From contig NZ_LMQN01000019.1 in NCBI RefSeq assembly GCF_001425355.1, positions 1-64,000 of the forward strand: 64,000 bases of DNA, read 5' to 3'. Below the pieces are notes generated by a model. That model worked only from the letters and a program-made list of their open reading frames with translations, ran no database searches and was not told the DNA's origin. Source of the DNA: Chryseobacterium sp. Leaf405 (lineage in GTDB: Bacteria; Bacteroidota; Bacteroidia; Flavobacteriales; Weeksellaceae). Both the position numbers and the translations under genes were made by a program. Positions 25,215-34,232 of this stretch are shown here, piece by piece (position 1 is the stretch's first letter; every line of letters begins with the position of its first letter).

Positions 25215-25683
25215 AACTTTTATAATGGTTTTTAGTCAGATAAACCTCGCCATTTTTAGTAAAAACAATTCGGTCTGCATTTCGGTTTCCGCAATGATAA
25301 TTGACATCAGCTTCAAAATATTGTTCACTTTGGGGCAATGTTTTTTCTCTGTTGCTAAAATGATCTCCACCAATTGCTTTTCCCGGTAAAACTTCACAAA
25401 GATTTCCCTTTGAAGGATCCCAGCCTTGATTTTTAGCTTCGTTTTTTGTGATGTAATAACTGGGAAGTTTATGATTTTGTTTTACATAATTGATCACAGT
25501 TTTTTCTTCCGTTAGAGAATATATTTCACTGCTGTTTTGTATTGTGTTGCCTTTTTTCGACTGATAATTAGATGCTGAATTTTCCTTTTTATCAGCAATA
25601 AAATTCTTGTAAACATACATCACAGACATTCCGAAAAGAAGTCCTAAACAGATAAAAAACAGAGACCTTATTTTACCATTCAT
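25201..25683 (-). CDS. Barnase-like secreted ribonuclease
   Basis: A 160-residue protein with an N-terminal signal anchor (SLFFICLGLLFGMSVMYVY) and a linker, then a barnase domain. GWDPSKGNLCEVLPGKAIGG and HFSNREKTLP are followed by the catalytic Glu in FEADVNY, the Arg residues in GNRNADRIVF and the C-terminal His in KNHYKSFEK. All three catalytic positions of barnase are kept. It cleaves RNA outside the cytoplasm, with barstar from the same operon protecting the producer. It may be a bacteriocin, a nutrient-scavenging nuclease or a toxin for rivals. Confidence 0.88.
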   Translation of the reverse strand: MNGKIRSLFFICLGLLFGMSVMYVYKNFIADKKENSASNYQSKKGNTIQNSSEIYSLTEEKTVINYVKQNHKLPSYYITKNEAKNQGWDPSKGNLCEVLPGKAIGGDHFSNREKTLPQSEQYFEADVNYHCGNRNADRIVFTKNGEVYLTKNHYKSFEKQ

Positions 25684-25804
25684 ATATTAAAATGTAAATT
25701 ATTAAATGTGAATTTTTCTTCGTAAATCAACTGTGAATTTAAAATAAAACTGAATATTTGAAAAAATTCCCCGTTGACAATTCATTTGTAAAACAAAATT
25801 CACC

Positions 25805-26596
25805 TTACAGCCTCCATTCCTCCGGAATATCACAAATCGGAATCGGAACCATTTTATGTTTTGCAGCTTTATGCATTCTGTCGAAAATCATGAAAACTTC
25901 TTTGTCACGACCTTCATAATCTTCCGCTGCTTTCGTTCCGTATTCTTTCTGAATTTTTTCCAGTTCAGGGTAAGTTGCCCCTATTTGATCTTCATCGGTT
26001 CTTTCCGCATCCCAAAGTCCGTCTGTAGGAATTGCATTTTGAATACTTTCGATAAGATTTAATGCTCTTGCCAGTTCGTACACTTCAGTTTTGTAAAGAT
26101 CAGCAATTGGCGAAACGTCGACACCGCCGTCACCATATTTTGTGTAGAAACCGATTCCGAAATCTTCCACTTTATTTCCTGTTCCGCAAACCAGCAATCC
26201 GTGAAGCTGTCCGAAATAATAAAGATTTAACATTCTGAAACGTGATCTTGTATTGGCCAATGCCAGATTATTGCTCCATCTTCCTTCTATATGATCTTCA
26301 ACGATATTTTCAAAACTTTCGAAAACAGGAGTTAAATTGATCGTTTTTCCCTGTACATTCGGGAATCTTTTCTTTAAATCTTCAATATGATCCTGCGCTC
26401 TGCTCACCTGATCTTCTTTTTGACGGATCGGCATTTCCAACAGTAAAACTTCCAGTCCCGTCATAGCGCAAAGTGTGGAAACCACTCCCGAATCTACACC
26501 TCCCGAAACACCGAGTACATATCCTTTCACATTAGATTTCTCTGCATAATCTTTTAGCCAGCTTACAATATGGTCTATTACTTTTTGTGTCTGCAT
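25805..26596 (-). CDS. nadE: NH3-dependent NAD+ synthetase
   Basis: A 263-residue cytoplasmic enzyme that amidates deamido-NAD with ATP and ammonia, the last step of NAD synthesis. The ATP-pyrophosphatase loop is GVSGGVDSGVVSTLCA. ANTRSRFRMLNLYYFGQ, GTGNKVEDFGIGFYTKYGDGGVDVSPIADLYKTEVYELAR and IPTDGLWDAERTDEDQIGATY are characteristic. No glutaminase domain is present. It is divergent from gldB two genes away. Confidence 0.95.
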   Translation of the reverse strand: MQTQKVIDHIVSWLKDYAEKSNVKGYVLGVSGGVDSGVVSTLCAMTGLEVLLLEMPIRQKEDQVSRAQDHIEDLKKRFPNVQGKTINLTPVFESFENIVEDHIEGRWSNNLALANTRSRFRMLNLYYFGQLHGLLVCGTGNKVEDFGIGFYTKYGDGGVDVSPIADLYKTEVYELARALNLIESIQNAIPTDGLWDAERTDEDQIGATYPELEKIQKEYGTKAAEDYEGRDKEVFMIFDRMHKAAKHKMVPIPICDIPEEWRL

Positions 26597-26656
26597 TGTT
26601 TATATTTTTATCTGTTTTAAATAAGAAACTTCAAAATTAAAAGTTTCATCAGTATA

Positions 26657-27181
26657 TTAAAGAAATTTTTCCTGTTTTAATTCATACCAAAAGCAAATTC
26701 CGTCGGGTTCTTTAAATTCCCCTGTCTTTTCGAAGCCTAATTTTCTTAAAATATGATTAGAACCATCATTTTCTGAATGAGCATGAGCATAAATTGTATC
26801 AGCTTTTAATTCGTTAAATCCAAATTTGAGAGAAGCTTTTGCTGATTCCAGCGCATATCCTTTTCCCCAATATTCTGGTAAAAATCGATAACCAAGATCG
26901 TAAATATGATTGTAACCGGTGATTTCCTGAGTAATCAATTTCAAACCGCTCCAGCCTATCAAAAGTCCGCTTTCTTTTTCAATTACAGCCAATCTTCCAA
27001 CTCCGTTTTTGACGTATTGTTGCTGAATCATTTCAATAACTTTTTTAGAGTCACTCATGTTGGTAAGAACGGGCATTCCGATGTATTTCATGACTTCTTC
27101 GTTCGAGTCCAACAAAAACAAGCGGTCAACATCTGTTTCTTCAAATTTTCTTAAAATCAGGCGATCAGTTTCTATGTACAT
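26657..27181 (-). CDS. GNAT acetyltransferase, RimJ/RimL-like
   Basis: A 174-residue protein. It opens with the RimJ/RimL-like IETDRLILRKFEETDVDRLF, continues through GYRFLPEYWGKGYALESAKASLKFGF (acetyl-CoA site, with Q/R-x-x-G-x-A replaced by YWGKGYA) and ends with HSENDGSNHILRKLGFEKTGEF. Substrate may be a protein N-terminus or a small molecule. Its ATG lies inside the 3' end of the leucine-rich repeat gene (17-base overlap). Confidence 0.83.
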   Translation of the reverse strand: MYIETDRLILRKFEETDVDRLFLLDSNEEVMKYIGMPVLTNMSDSKKVIEMIQQQYVKNGVGRLAVIEKESGLLIGWSGLKLITQEITGYNHIYDLGYRFLPEYWGKGYALESAKASLKFGFNELKADTIYAHAHSENDGSNHILRKLGFEKTGEFKEPDGICFWYELKQEKFL

Positions 27182-27842
27182 CTGTTGGTCTTTGTGGTGT
27201 TGGTGTTGATGATGGGGAAGGCTTGTTCACTACTTGCTTTCCTCTTTTTATATCTGACTCCTGCAGCGGATTATTTTTAAAATTTAAAATCTCTAAAGCA
27301 GGATTTTGTGATACATCCAGACTTTTGATATGATTGTTTTCTATATTTAATGTGGTCAGTTTTTTTAGTCCGCTTACATCAATGCTTGTTAAACTATTTG
27401 ACGGTACACTCAATTCAACAATTTCGGGGGTATTTTTTAAAGAAATCTGCGAAATTTTGTTTCCGCTAAGATATAAAGCAGATAAACTTCTTAGATTTTC
27501 ACCTTTAAATGTTAATAAATTACAGGCTTCACAAGAAAACAGCGTAAGATTATCCAGATTTTTCAAATCGAAACCAATAATAATAGAACCGTCAAGAACA
27601 ACAGTCTGTACATTCTTAAAAAGATTAATATCTTCCGCTGATCTTACCTGTATTTTATTGGAAACGAATAGATTAATTACTTTGTCTGCTTCGGATTGAT
27701 CGATGCTGCCATCTTTATTAAGGTCAAAATTGGTAAGAACAGCTCTCTCAAAATTATTATCAGTGAACGTCAGTTTTTGTGCATGGAAATAGGAAACGGC
27801 AAATAAGGAATAAAGGATGGGAATAATTTTTTTTTTCATCAT
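27165..27842 (-). CDS. Exported leucine-rich repeat protein with EF-hand-like motif
   Basis: A 225-residue protein with a signal peptide (IPILYSLFAVSYFHAQ). The N-terminal part has a calcium-loop-like FDLNKDGSIDQSEADKVI. Short leucine-rich repeats follow (for example LRSLSALYLSGNKISQISL, IVELSVPSNSLTSIDV, LTTLNIENNHIKSLDV). A Pro/Thr-rich tail ends the protein, and no T9SS sorting domain is seen. It may bind a protein partner at the cell surface or in the periplasm. Confidence 0.75.
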   Translation of the reverse strand: MMKKKIIPILYSLFAVSYFHAQKLTFTDNNFERAVLTNFDLNKDGSIDQSEADKVINLFVSNKIQVRSAEDINLFKNVQTVVLDGSIIIGFDLKNLDNLTLFSCEACNLLTFKGENLRSLSALYLSGNKISQISLKNTPEIVELSVPSNSLTSIDVSGLKKLTTLNIENNHIKSLDVSQNPALEILNFKNNPLQESDIKRGKQVVNKPSPSSTPTPQRPTDVHRN

Positions 27843-27893
27843 TAAGTTATGTTTAAATCATTATTTTTGTAGACTTTAATTTCATGTAAAAAT

Positions 27894-28877
27894 ATGAAGA
27901 TTTTCAAAACTATCGCATTTTCTTTACTATTAGTTTTGGGTTTGAGCTCTTGCAAAAAAGAATCTCAGAACCAATGGAAGGTAGAAGTCACAAATCCTGC
28001 CGAAAAGGTAGAGATAACAGATATTTCCAAAGAATTTTATGATCAGAGCTTACCGTTGGATCAGTTTAAAACTAAATTTCCGTGGTTTCAGGGAACGGTA
28101 AGTGATGCAGATTTTGTGAAAAGAAAAACAGATCAGTCGGAAATTAAGATTTACAAAGAAGCAATCGGGAAAATTGATCAGAAAAAGCTTCAGTCGGACC
28201 TTCAAGATTTATTTTCTCATATCAAATATTATTTCCCACAATTCAAGAGTCCGAAAGTATTTTTGTTCTCTTCTGTTTTACAGATGGTTCAGGATCCGAT
28301 TTTTTATGATGCAAAAAGTAATCTCTTGTTTATAGATGTTACAGGTTTTATGGGAGACGGAAATCCGAATTATAAAGGATTGGAATTGTATTTCCAGAAA
28401 TCGATGAATCCTAATAATATTGTTCCAAAAGTTTCTTTAATTTTTGCTGAGGGTTTTGTGAAAGAATCTCCGGATCATCAGAAATTTATTGATCAGCTGA
28501 TCCTTAACGGAAAAATTATGATGCTTCAGGATGCTTTTTTACCAAATTATCCTGATTATCTCAAAATGAATTATACGCAGAAACAATATGAGTGGGCAAC
28601 AAATAATGAAGCCAATATCTGGAATTATTTCGTTGAAGGTAACCTGATTTTCGGTGACGATCACCGATTAGTAGAGCGTTTCATTACGCCGGGACCGTTT
28701 TCAAAATTTTATACGGAAATCGACAACGAATCTTCTCCACAAATTGGAATTTTCACGGGATGGCAGATTTGCAAATCTTATTTTAAGGAAAAACCGGATA
28801 CAAAATTGGTAGATTTCTTAAAATTAGACGGAACGATTATTTTTAATCAAGCTGGATACAAACCAAAATTAGATTAA
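27894..28877 (+). CDS. gldB: Gliding motility lipoprotein GldB
   Basis: A 327-residue lipoprotein (lipobox GLSSC). It matches GldB in length and in features such as LDQFKTKFPWFQGTVSDADF, LFIDVTGFMGDGNPNYKGLELYF and the C-terminal YFKEKPDTKLVDFLKLDGTIIFNQAGYKPKL. GldB is needed for gliding and T9SS function in Flavobacterium. gldC usually lies next to it but here is separated by an ABC transporter pair. A terminator follows at 28897-28927. Confidence 0.9.
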   Translation: MKIFKTIAFSLLLVLGLSSCKKESQNQWKVEVTNPAEKVEITDISKEFYDQSLPLDQFKTKFPWFQGTVSDADFVKRKTDQSEIKIYKEAIGKIDQKKLQSDLQDLFSHIKYYFPQFKSPKVFLFSSVLQMVQDPIFYDAKSNLLFIDVTGFMGDGNPNYKGLELYFQKSMNPNNIVPKVSLIFAEGFVKESPDHQKFIDQLILNGKIMMLQDAFLPNYPDYLKMNYTQKQYEWATNNEANIWNYFVEGNLIFGDDHRLVERFITPGPFSKFYTEIDNESSPQIGIFTGWQICKSYFKEKPDTKLVDFLKLDGTIIFNQAGYKPKLD

Positions 28878-28896
28878 TTCTACTATAAAAAATACT

Positions 28897-28927
28897 AATC
28901 CTTCAAGAAATTGAAGGATTTTTTTAT
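28897..28927 (+). terminator. Terminator after gldB
   Basis: Arms AATCCTTCAA (28897-28906) and TTGAAGGATT (28911-28920) around GAAA, followed by a T-run. It separates gldB from the ABC genes. Confidence 0.85.
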
Positions 28928-28957
28928 TTTAAATATTTAAAAAGGCACTACTTTGTA

Positions 28958-28987
28958 TTGCATATTACTATTTTAGTTATATATTTG
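28958..28987 (+). promoter_or_regulatory. Promoter of the ABC transporter operon
   Basis: TTG at 28958-28960 and TATATTTG at 28980-28987, 19 bases apart. The ATP-binding gene starts 20 bases downstream. Confidence 0.6.
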
Positions 28988-29007
28988 AAACCAACAAATA
29001 ATAACCT

Positions 29008-29910
29008 ATGGAAAATGTAATCCAGATTCAAAACTTAAATTTTGAGTTTTCCAAAAATAAACCTATTCTTAAAAATATCAATCTTTCGGTTCCGAAAGGA
29101 AGTATTTTCGGTTTTCTCGGAGCTAACGGAGCCGGAAAATCCACGACAATGAAAATGCTGATCGGAAGTATTCCCGACGAAAACAATTCGATTCAGATTT
29201 TTAATGAAAAACTTTCAACTCTTTTTCCTGAAGGTTTTAATAAAATAGGAAGTCTTATCGATACAGCGGCTTTTTACGATCATCTTTCGGGTTGGGACAA
29301 TCTTTTAATTATTTCGAAACTGAGAAATCTCCCTGAATCGGAATGCGAAAGAGTCTTGCATCTTGTCAATCTTTGGGAAAGCCGGAATATGAAGATGAAA
29401 AGATATTCTTTAGGAATGAAGCAGAGACTTTCCATTGCTATGACCTTGTTGGGAAAACCGGATTTGTTAATTCTTGATGAACCTGTAAACGGGCTCGATC
29501 CCAACGGAATGCTGGAAATGCGTGAACTTTTTATTAAACTTAACAAAGAGGAAGGCGTAACGATTTTTATCTCCAGTCACTTACTTCAGGAAATCGAAAA
29601 AATGATTACCCATTTGGCAATTATTTCTCATGGTGAAATTCGTTTTACGGGAAGTATTAAAGATTTAAATGAAATTTACAGATATAATCACATCAGAATC
29701 GGATTGAATAATGCTTCAGATTTTATCGCTGTAATTCCAGAAAATTATTCACCAAAAATCTTGGATGAAAACACGGTAGAAATTACTGCAGAATCCAAAG
29801 AAGACATCATTCAGCTCGTGAAAAAACTGGTTCAGAATAACGCTGAAATTTTCGAAATTAAAAACAGCGCAGGATTAGAAGACTGGTTCATGGAAATTAC
29901 TAAAAACTAA
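29008..29910 (+). CDS. ABC transporter ATP-binding protein
   Basis: A 300-residue ABC ATPase. Walker A is GANGAGKST, the Q-loop region is SLIDTAAFYDHLSG, the signature is YSLGMKQRLSIAM, Walker B is LLILDEPVNGLDPNG and the switch His is in SSHLLQEIE. It resembles the bacitracin/lantibiotic-export type (BcrA-like). The permease gene starts 7 bases later, so both form one transporter. Substrate is unknown. Confidence 0.92.
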   Translation: MENVIQIQNLNFEFSKNKPILKNINLSVPKGSIFGFLGANGAGKSTTMKMLIGSIPDENNSIQIFNEKLSTLFPEGFNKIGSLIDTAAFYDHLSGWDNLLIISKLRNLPESECERVLHLVNLWESRNMKMKRYSLGMKQRLSIAMTLLGKPDLLILDEPVNGLDPNGMLEMRELFIKLNKEEGVTIFISSHLLQEIEKMITHLAIISHGEIRFTGSIKDLNEIYRYNHIRIGLNNASDFIAVIPENYSPKILDENTVEITAESKEDIIQLVKKLVQNNAEIFEIKNSAGLEDWFMEITKN

Positions 29911-29916
29911 AACACA

Positions 29917-32118
29917 ATGAAAAAATTATTAACAGCAGTCGGCACAGAATGGCTGAAAACGAAAGGTCTTGGATTAGTTTATATTGCGATTGTTTTAGGG
30001 GCTTTAATTCCTTTATTGGGATTTGTACCGTCATTTTTCAGACCGGAAATAATTCAGGAAGATACCCTTAAATTTTCCATTTTTGAAGATGCGATCGGTG
30101 GGGAAGCGTTGAAATATTTCACATTTTTCGTTCTACTTTTATTCATCATTATTGCAGCAAACAGAATTGCACAGACCGATCATAAAAACAACGGCTGGCA
30201 ACTAATGGAGACACAGCCTGTCAGTAGATTTCAGTTGTATTTTTCGAAATATATCATCTTAATTCTATTAAGTTTTCTGTGTGTTGCTTCTTATTTTATT
30301 GTTAATATTATTCTGGCATTAGCAGATTATTATATCCATCCGAATGAGGTAAAATTGATGGATTTTGATTTTATATGGATTATTAAAACTTACATAAGAA
30401 TCTGTATTACGATTTTAGGAATTGCAGCTCTACAACTTTGTGCTTCTGTAGCTTTTCCTGGATTTATCTGGTCTTTTCTGGTAGGTTCTTTGGGAATTGC
30501 ATCCAATATTACTTCTTTGGTTCAGAAGCAGTCGTTTTTCTTTAATCCTTACAGTTCGTTATATACATTTTGGAACGCTCCGGAAATTAAAAATCTGAAC
30601 AGTTTTATTTCTTATTCCGAATATATGAGTGTTTTCTGGATGATTATTTTTATGATTATCGGCTATTTCTGGTATAGCAAAAAAGGGTTTAAAAATGCTT
30701 TCCTTAAAAACAAAAAGCAGATTATTATTTCATCGGTTTTGTTCATGGTTGGAGCCGGATTTTTATATATGTTTCAAAAGCCAAAATCTTACAAAAGCAA
30801 TGGCACTGGAATTATAATGACCGGAAAATTAGAAACTGATCTTAAAATCGATTCCATTAAAATTTATACAACAGATTTCCACAAAAAAATTGGTGCGGCG
30901 GCAGTTAAAAATAATAGTTTCAGTTGGTCAACAAAAGAAAATCTCCCATTGGATGAATATTTAATTGAAATTGGAAATAAGAAATTGATTCTTGTGATGG
31001 CAGGTGGAGACTGGTTTGATCTTAATTTTAAACTCAACAATACCAAATTGGTTTCTTACATCAAATCCAATAGAAAAGCGGACCAAAAGTATCGGGAAAT
31101 GGAAGATTCTTTCGGGCGGGAATTTGGTTATGCGCTGGAAGATCAATCTTACAACAACGATCCGAAAAAATTCTATGAATTGGCACAATCCGATTGGAAA
31201 GAAAATAAAAGAATCCTGAATGTTTTCGCAGATCCTGCAAATAATGCACTTTCTGATGATTATAAAATGTACAGAAGACAGTTGATGGCAATTCAATATT
31301 TAAATGAAATCAATAATTACAGAAAAATGACTTCGTGGAATGATCCTAAATTTGCTCCACCAAAAGATTTTATTACTGAATTAAATCAAAATATCCAAAA
31401 ACCGACACAACTTTTAAGCAAAAATGATAATTATCTTCAGTTTAAGCTTGATAATTTATTGACCAACAAAGACCAATCAATCGATGCTGACAGTATTCTC
31501 TTTGTGAAAATTAATCAACTTCCAAAAGGTTTTGAAAAAGATCAGTTATTGTCGAAACATTTGTCGAAAACGATGGAACTTCAAAGCGACAGTGCTTCAA
31601 GAAACAAATTATTTGCTTCGGAAATCAATAAAGTTAACAGCATTGATTATAAAAAAATGTTGTATTCAAAGTTGGAACAGATTAATATGTCTCAAAAAGG
31701 TTCTGTATTTTCAGATCTTGCTTTTTTAAATGATAAAGGAAAGACGGTCAATCTTTCAAAATTCCGAGGAAAATATGTAGTGATTGATCTTTGGGCAACT
31801 TGGTGTGCACCTTGTAAAAAAATCCGTCCTGTTTTCGAAACAAGAAATAATCAGTATAAGTATTATAGTAATATTCAATTTATCTCTGTAAGCTTAGATC
31901 AGGATCAGTCGAAATGGAAAAATTATTTAAAAGCAAAACCTTCCAATATCCCTCAATTTTGGCTGAATAATGCTGAACAATTCATGAGAATGTATAAAAT
32001 TCAGTCAATTCCAAGATTTTTAATTATCGATCCCGACGGCAAAATATTTAATCTGAACACCCCTTTTCCTGATGAAGATAACTTCGTAGAAATTTTGGAT
32101 AAACTGAAGAAGTATTAA
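29917..32118 (+). CDS. ABC permease fused to a TlpA-like thioredoxin domain
   Basis: A 733-residue protein. The N-terminal 290 residues form an ABC-2-type permease with about six spans (AIVLGALIPLLGFV, YFTFFVLLLFIIIAANRIA and others). Residues about 300-400 resemble the DUF4369 beta-domain often found before TlpA domains. A helical linker follows, then a thioredoxin domain from about 600 with redox pair Cys630/Cys633 (WCAPC) and cis-Pro in IQSIPRFLIID. The catalytic domain should lie in the periplasm. Permease and oxidoreductase are normally separate proteins. The gldC promoter lies inside its 3' end. Confidence 0.85.
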   Translation: MKKLLTAVGTEWLKTKGLGLVYIAIVLGALIPLLGFVPSFFRPEIIQEDTLKFSIFEDAIGGEALKYFTFFVLLLFIIIAANRIAQTDHKNNGWQLMETQPVSRFQLYFSKYIILILLSFLCVASYFIVNIILALADYYIHPNEVKLMDFDFIWIIKTYIRICITILGIAALQLCASVAFPGFIWSFLVGSLGIASNITSLVQKQSFFFNPYSSLYTFWNAPEIKNLNSFISYSEYMSVFWMIIFMIIGYFWYSKKGFKNAFLKNKKQIIISSVLFMVGAGFLYMFQKPKSYKSNGTGIIMTGKLETDLKIDSIKIYTTDFHKKIGAAAVKNNSFSWSTKENLPLDEYLIEIGNKKLILVMAGGDWFDLNFKLNNTKLVSYIKSNRKADQKYREMEDSFGREFGYALEDQSYNNDPKKFYELAQSDWKENKRILNVFADPANNALSDDYKMYRRQLMAIQYLNEINNYRKMTSWNDPKFAPPKDFITELNQNIQKPTQLLSKNDNYLQFKLDNLLTNKDQSIDADSILFVKINQLPKGFEKDQLLSKHLSKTMELQSDSASRNKLFASEINKVNSIDYKKMLYSKLEQINMSQKGSVFSDLAFLNDKGKTVNLSKFRGKYVVIDLWATWCAPCKKIRPVFETRNNQYKYYSNIQFISVSLDQDQSKWKNYLKAKPSNIPQFWLNNAEQFMRMYKIQSIPRFLIIDPDGKIFNLNTPFPDEDNFVEILDKLKKY

Positions 32119-32123
32119 CTTTG
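32095..32123 (+). promoter_or_regulatory. gldC promoter inside the permease gene end
   Basis: TTG at 32095-32097 and TAACTTTG at 32116-32123, 18 bases apart, 28 bases before the gldC ATG. Confidence 0.6.
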
Positions 32124-32151
32124 CATCAAATTTAGAAACAAATAGAAAGTT

Positions 32152-32478
32152 ATGAGAAAAACTCAGATTACGATAGATGTAGAGCTTGATGAAAACCACA
32201 TCCCTGAAACAATGACATGGAATGCTCAGGATGGAGGTATTGAAAAAGAAGACACAAAAGCGGTGATGATTTCCGTATGGGATGAAAAAGCAATGGAAGC
32301 TCTTAGAATTGATCTTTGGACAAAAGAAATGCCGGTTGACCAAATGAAAATGTTCATGCATCAGATTTTAGTTTCTCTTGGAAGCACGTATCAAAAGGCA
32401 ACAGGAGAGGAAGATGTAGCAGAATGGATCGAGCAGATCGCTGAGGAATTTGCGATTAAATCTGCCATAAAAATGTAA
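32152..32478 (+). CDS. gldC: Gliding motility protein GldC
   Basis: A 108-residue cytoplasmic protein recognised from MRKTQITIDVELDENHIPETMTWNAQDGG and the following AVMISVWDEKAMEALRIDLWTKEMPVDQMKMFMHQ. GldC supports gliding, and its loss in Flavobacterium johnsoniae impairs but does not abolish it. It has its own promoter, so its expression is independent of the inserted ABC operon. Confidence 0.92.
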   Translation: MRKTQITIDVELDENHIPETMTWNAQDGGIEKEDTKAVMISVWDEKAMEALRIDLWTKEMPVDQMKMFMHQILVSLGSTYQKATGEEDVAEWIEQIAEEFAIKSAIKM

Positions 32479-32567
32479 AAAAAAAATAAGTGTAACAATC
32501 TAAAAGTCTAACAATATAACAATCATTGATAAACTGGTAAATTGATACATTGGTAAATTATACAATT

Positions 32568-33707
32568 ATGAATTTTAATACAAAAGTAATACACGGCGGA
32601 CAACATCATGAATCTGCAACAGGTTCTGTGAATGTTCCGGTTTTTTTAACATCTACATTCGCACAGAAATCTCCGGGAGTACATTCCGGTTATGAATACT
32701 CAAGAGCGGCGAATCCTACAAGACAGGCTTTGGAAGACTCTTTGGCAAGCATTGAAAACGGAGCAAGAGGGTTGGCTTTCGGATCAGGTCTGGCGGCAAT
32801 CGACTGTGTTTTGAAATTACTAAATCCTGGTGATGAGATAGTGGCAGTGGATGATTTGTATGGGGGAACGTACAGAATGTTCACCAGACTTTTCGAAAAA
32901 TATCAGTTGAAATTTACGTTTGTGAATTTTGATGATGTTTCTAAAATTGCAGACGTTATTACAGATAAAACGAAATTGATCTGGGTTGAAACTCCGACAA
33001 ACCCATTAATGAAATTGGTTGATATTAAAGCTGTTGTGGAAATTGCAAAAGGAAAAGATATTTTGGTTGCGGTTGACAATACTTTTGCAACACCTTATCT
33101 TCAAAGACCAATTGATTTGGGAGCAGATATTGTGATGCACTCGGCTACAAAATATTTAGGAGGTCACTCAGATGTTATTGCCGGAGCTCTGATCGCAAAA
33201 GATGCTGAATTGGGAGAAAAACTTCATTTCATTCAGTTTGCGAGTGGTGGGATCTTAGGTCCTCATGATTCTTATTTAGTATTGAGAGGAATTAAAACGT
33301 TAGCATTAAGAGTTCAGAGACATTCTGAAAACGGAATGGCTGTGGCGAAATATTTGGAATCTCATCCTGCAGTTGCTCAGGTAATTTATCCGGGATTAGA
33401 ATCTCATCCACAATACGAATTGGCAAAAGCCCAGATGAAAGATTTCGGAGGAATGGTTTCTTTCACGTTCAAATCGGGTAAAAAAGAAGATGCTATTAAA
33501 TTTTTAGAGAAAGTAAGGGTGTTCACTTTAGCTGAATCTTTAGGTGGAGTAGAATCTTTGGCAAATCACCCTGCTTTGATGACTCATGCTTCAATCCCGG
33601 CCGAAAAACGTGCAGAATTGGGAATCACAGACGATTTGGTTCGTTTGAGCGTAGGAATCGAGGATGCAGAAGATTTAATTGCAGATTTGGAAAAAGCTTT
33701 TTCTTAA
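32568..33707 (+). CDS. Cystathionine gamma-synthase/lyase-type PLP enzyme
   Basis: From ATG 32568 (MNFNTKVIHGGQHHES) it has 379 residues; the TTG six codons earlier is rejected. YSRAANPTRQALEDSLASIENG, GDEIVAVDDLYGGTYRMF and VETPTNPLMKL lead to the PLP lysine in MHSATKYLGGHSDVIAGAL. The C-terminal part has LAESLGGVESLANHPALMTHASIP and VRLSVGIEDAEDLIADL. Family members make or cleave cystathionine, or act as gamma-lyases; sequence alone does not separate these. Confidence 0.9.
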   Translation: MNFNTKVIHGGQHHESATGSVNVPVFLTSTFAQKSPGVHSGYEYSRAANPTRQALEDSLASIENGARGLAFGSGLAAIDCVLKLLNPGDEIVAVDDLYGGTYRMFTRLFEKYQLKFTFVNFDDVSKIADVITDKTKLIWVETPTNPLMKLVDIKAVVEIAKGKDILVAVDNTFATPYLQRPIDLGADIVMHSATKYLGGHSDVIAGALIAKDAELGEKLHFIQFASGGILGPHDSYLVLRGIKTLALRVQRHSENGMAVAKYLESHPAVAQVIYPGLESHPQYELAKAQMKDFGGMVSFTFKSGKKEDAIKFLEKVRVFTLAESLGGVESLANHPALMTHASIPAEKRAELGITDDLVRLSVGIEDAEDLIADLEKAFS

Positions 33708-33730
33708 AATAATATTTAAAATAAAATATA

Positions 33731-34210
33731 ATGAGAAAGATTCAGATTTTGTTGTTTTTAATTCTAAGTCAAATTGCCTGTTCTCAGGTTAAAAATACAG
33801 ATGAATTGTACAAAACGGCAAAAAAATTAGACAGTCTGATATTTGATGTCGGATTTAATACATGTGATCTTTCTCATTATAAATCAATTGTAAGCAAAGA
33901 TCTAGAATTTTATCATGATAAAGGAGGTATCACTTCGGGCGAAGAAGCATTTACAGCCTCCATTAAAAACAATATTTGTGGCGGACCAAACAAAGTAAAG
34001 CGTGAACTGGTTTCAAATACCCTGAAAGTTTATCCTTTATATAACCAAAATGTTTTGTACGCTTTCATCGAAGAAGGTGAGCATGAGTTTTCCGAATTAT
34101 ATCAGGGAAAATGGAACAAAGGGAGCCGTGCAAAATTTACCATTCTCTGGATTTTAGAGGGTAAAGACTGGAAAATGAAACGTGTTCTGAGCTACGATCA
34201 TCATTTATAA
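33731..34210 (+). CDS. NTF2-like (DUF4440-type) lipoprotein
   Basis: A 159-residue protein with a signal peptide ending in IACSQ, a possible lipobox. The domain has the SnoaL/DUF4440 pattern: an initial helix, DLEFYHDKGGITSGEEAFTASI, and a C-terminal sheet WILEGKDWKMKRVLSYDHH. Many NTF2-like proteins bind small hydrophobic ligands or are enzymes; nothing here identifies which. It lies 23 bases after the PLP enzyme gene, so it may share its transcript. Confidence 0.7.
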   Translation: MRKIQILLFLILSQIACSQVKNTDELYKTAKKLDSLIFDVGFNTCDLSHYKSIVSKDLEFYHDKGGITSGEEAFTASIKNNICGGPNKVKRELVSNTLKVYPLYNQNVLYAFIEEGEHEFSELYQGKWNKGSRAKFTILWILEGKDWKMKRVLSYDHHL

Positions 34211-34232
34211 AATCAAAATATTACTATTACTT

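Noticed and set aside
31004..31296. Several overlapping frames inside the fused permease gene
   Set aside because: The main frame continues without interruption through this region with consistent protein sequence.
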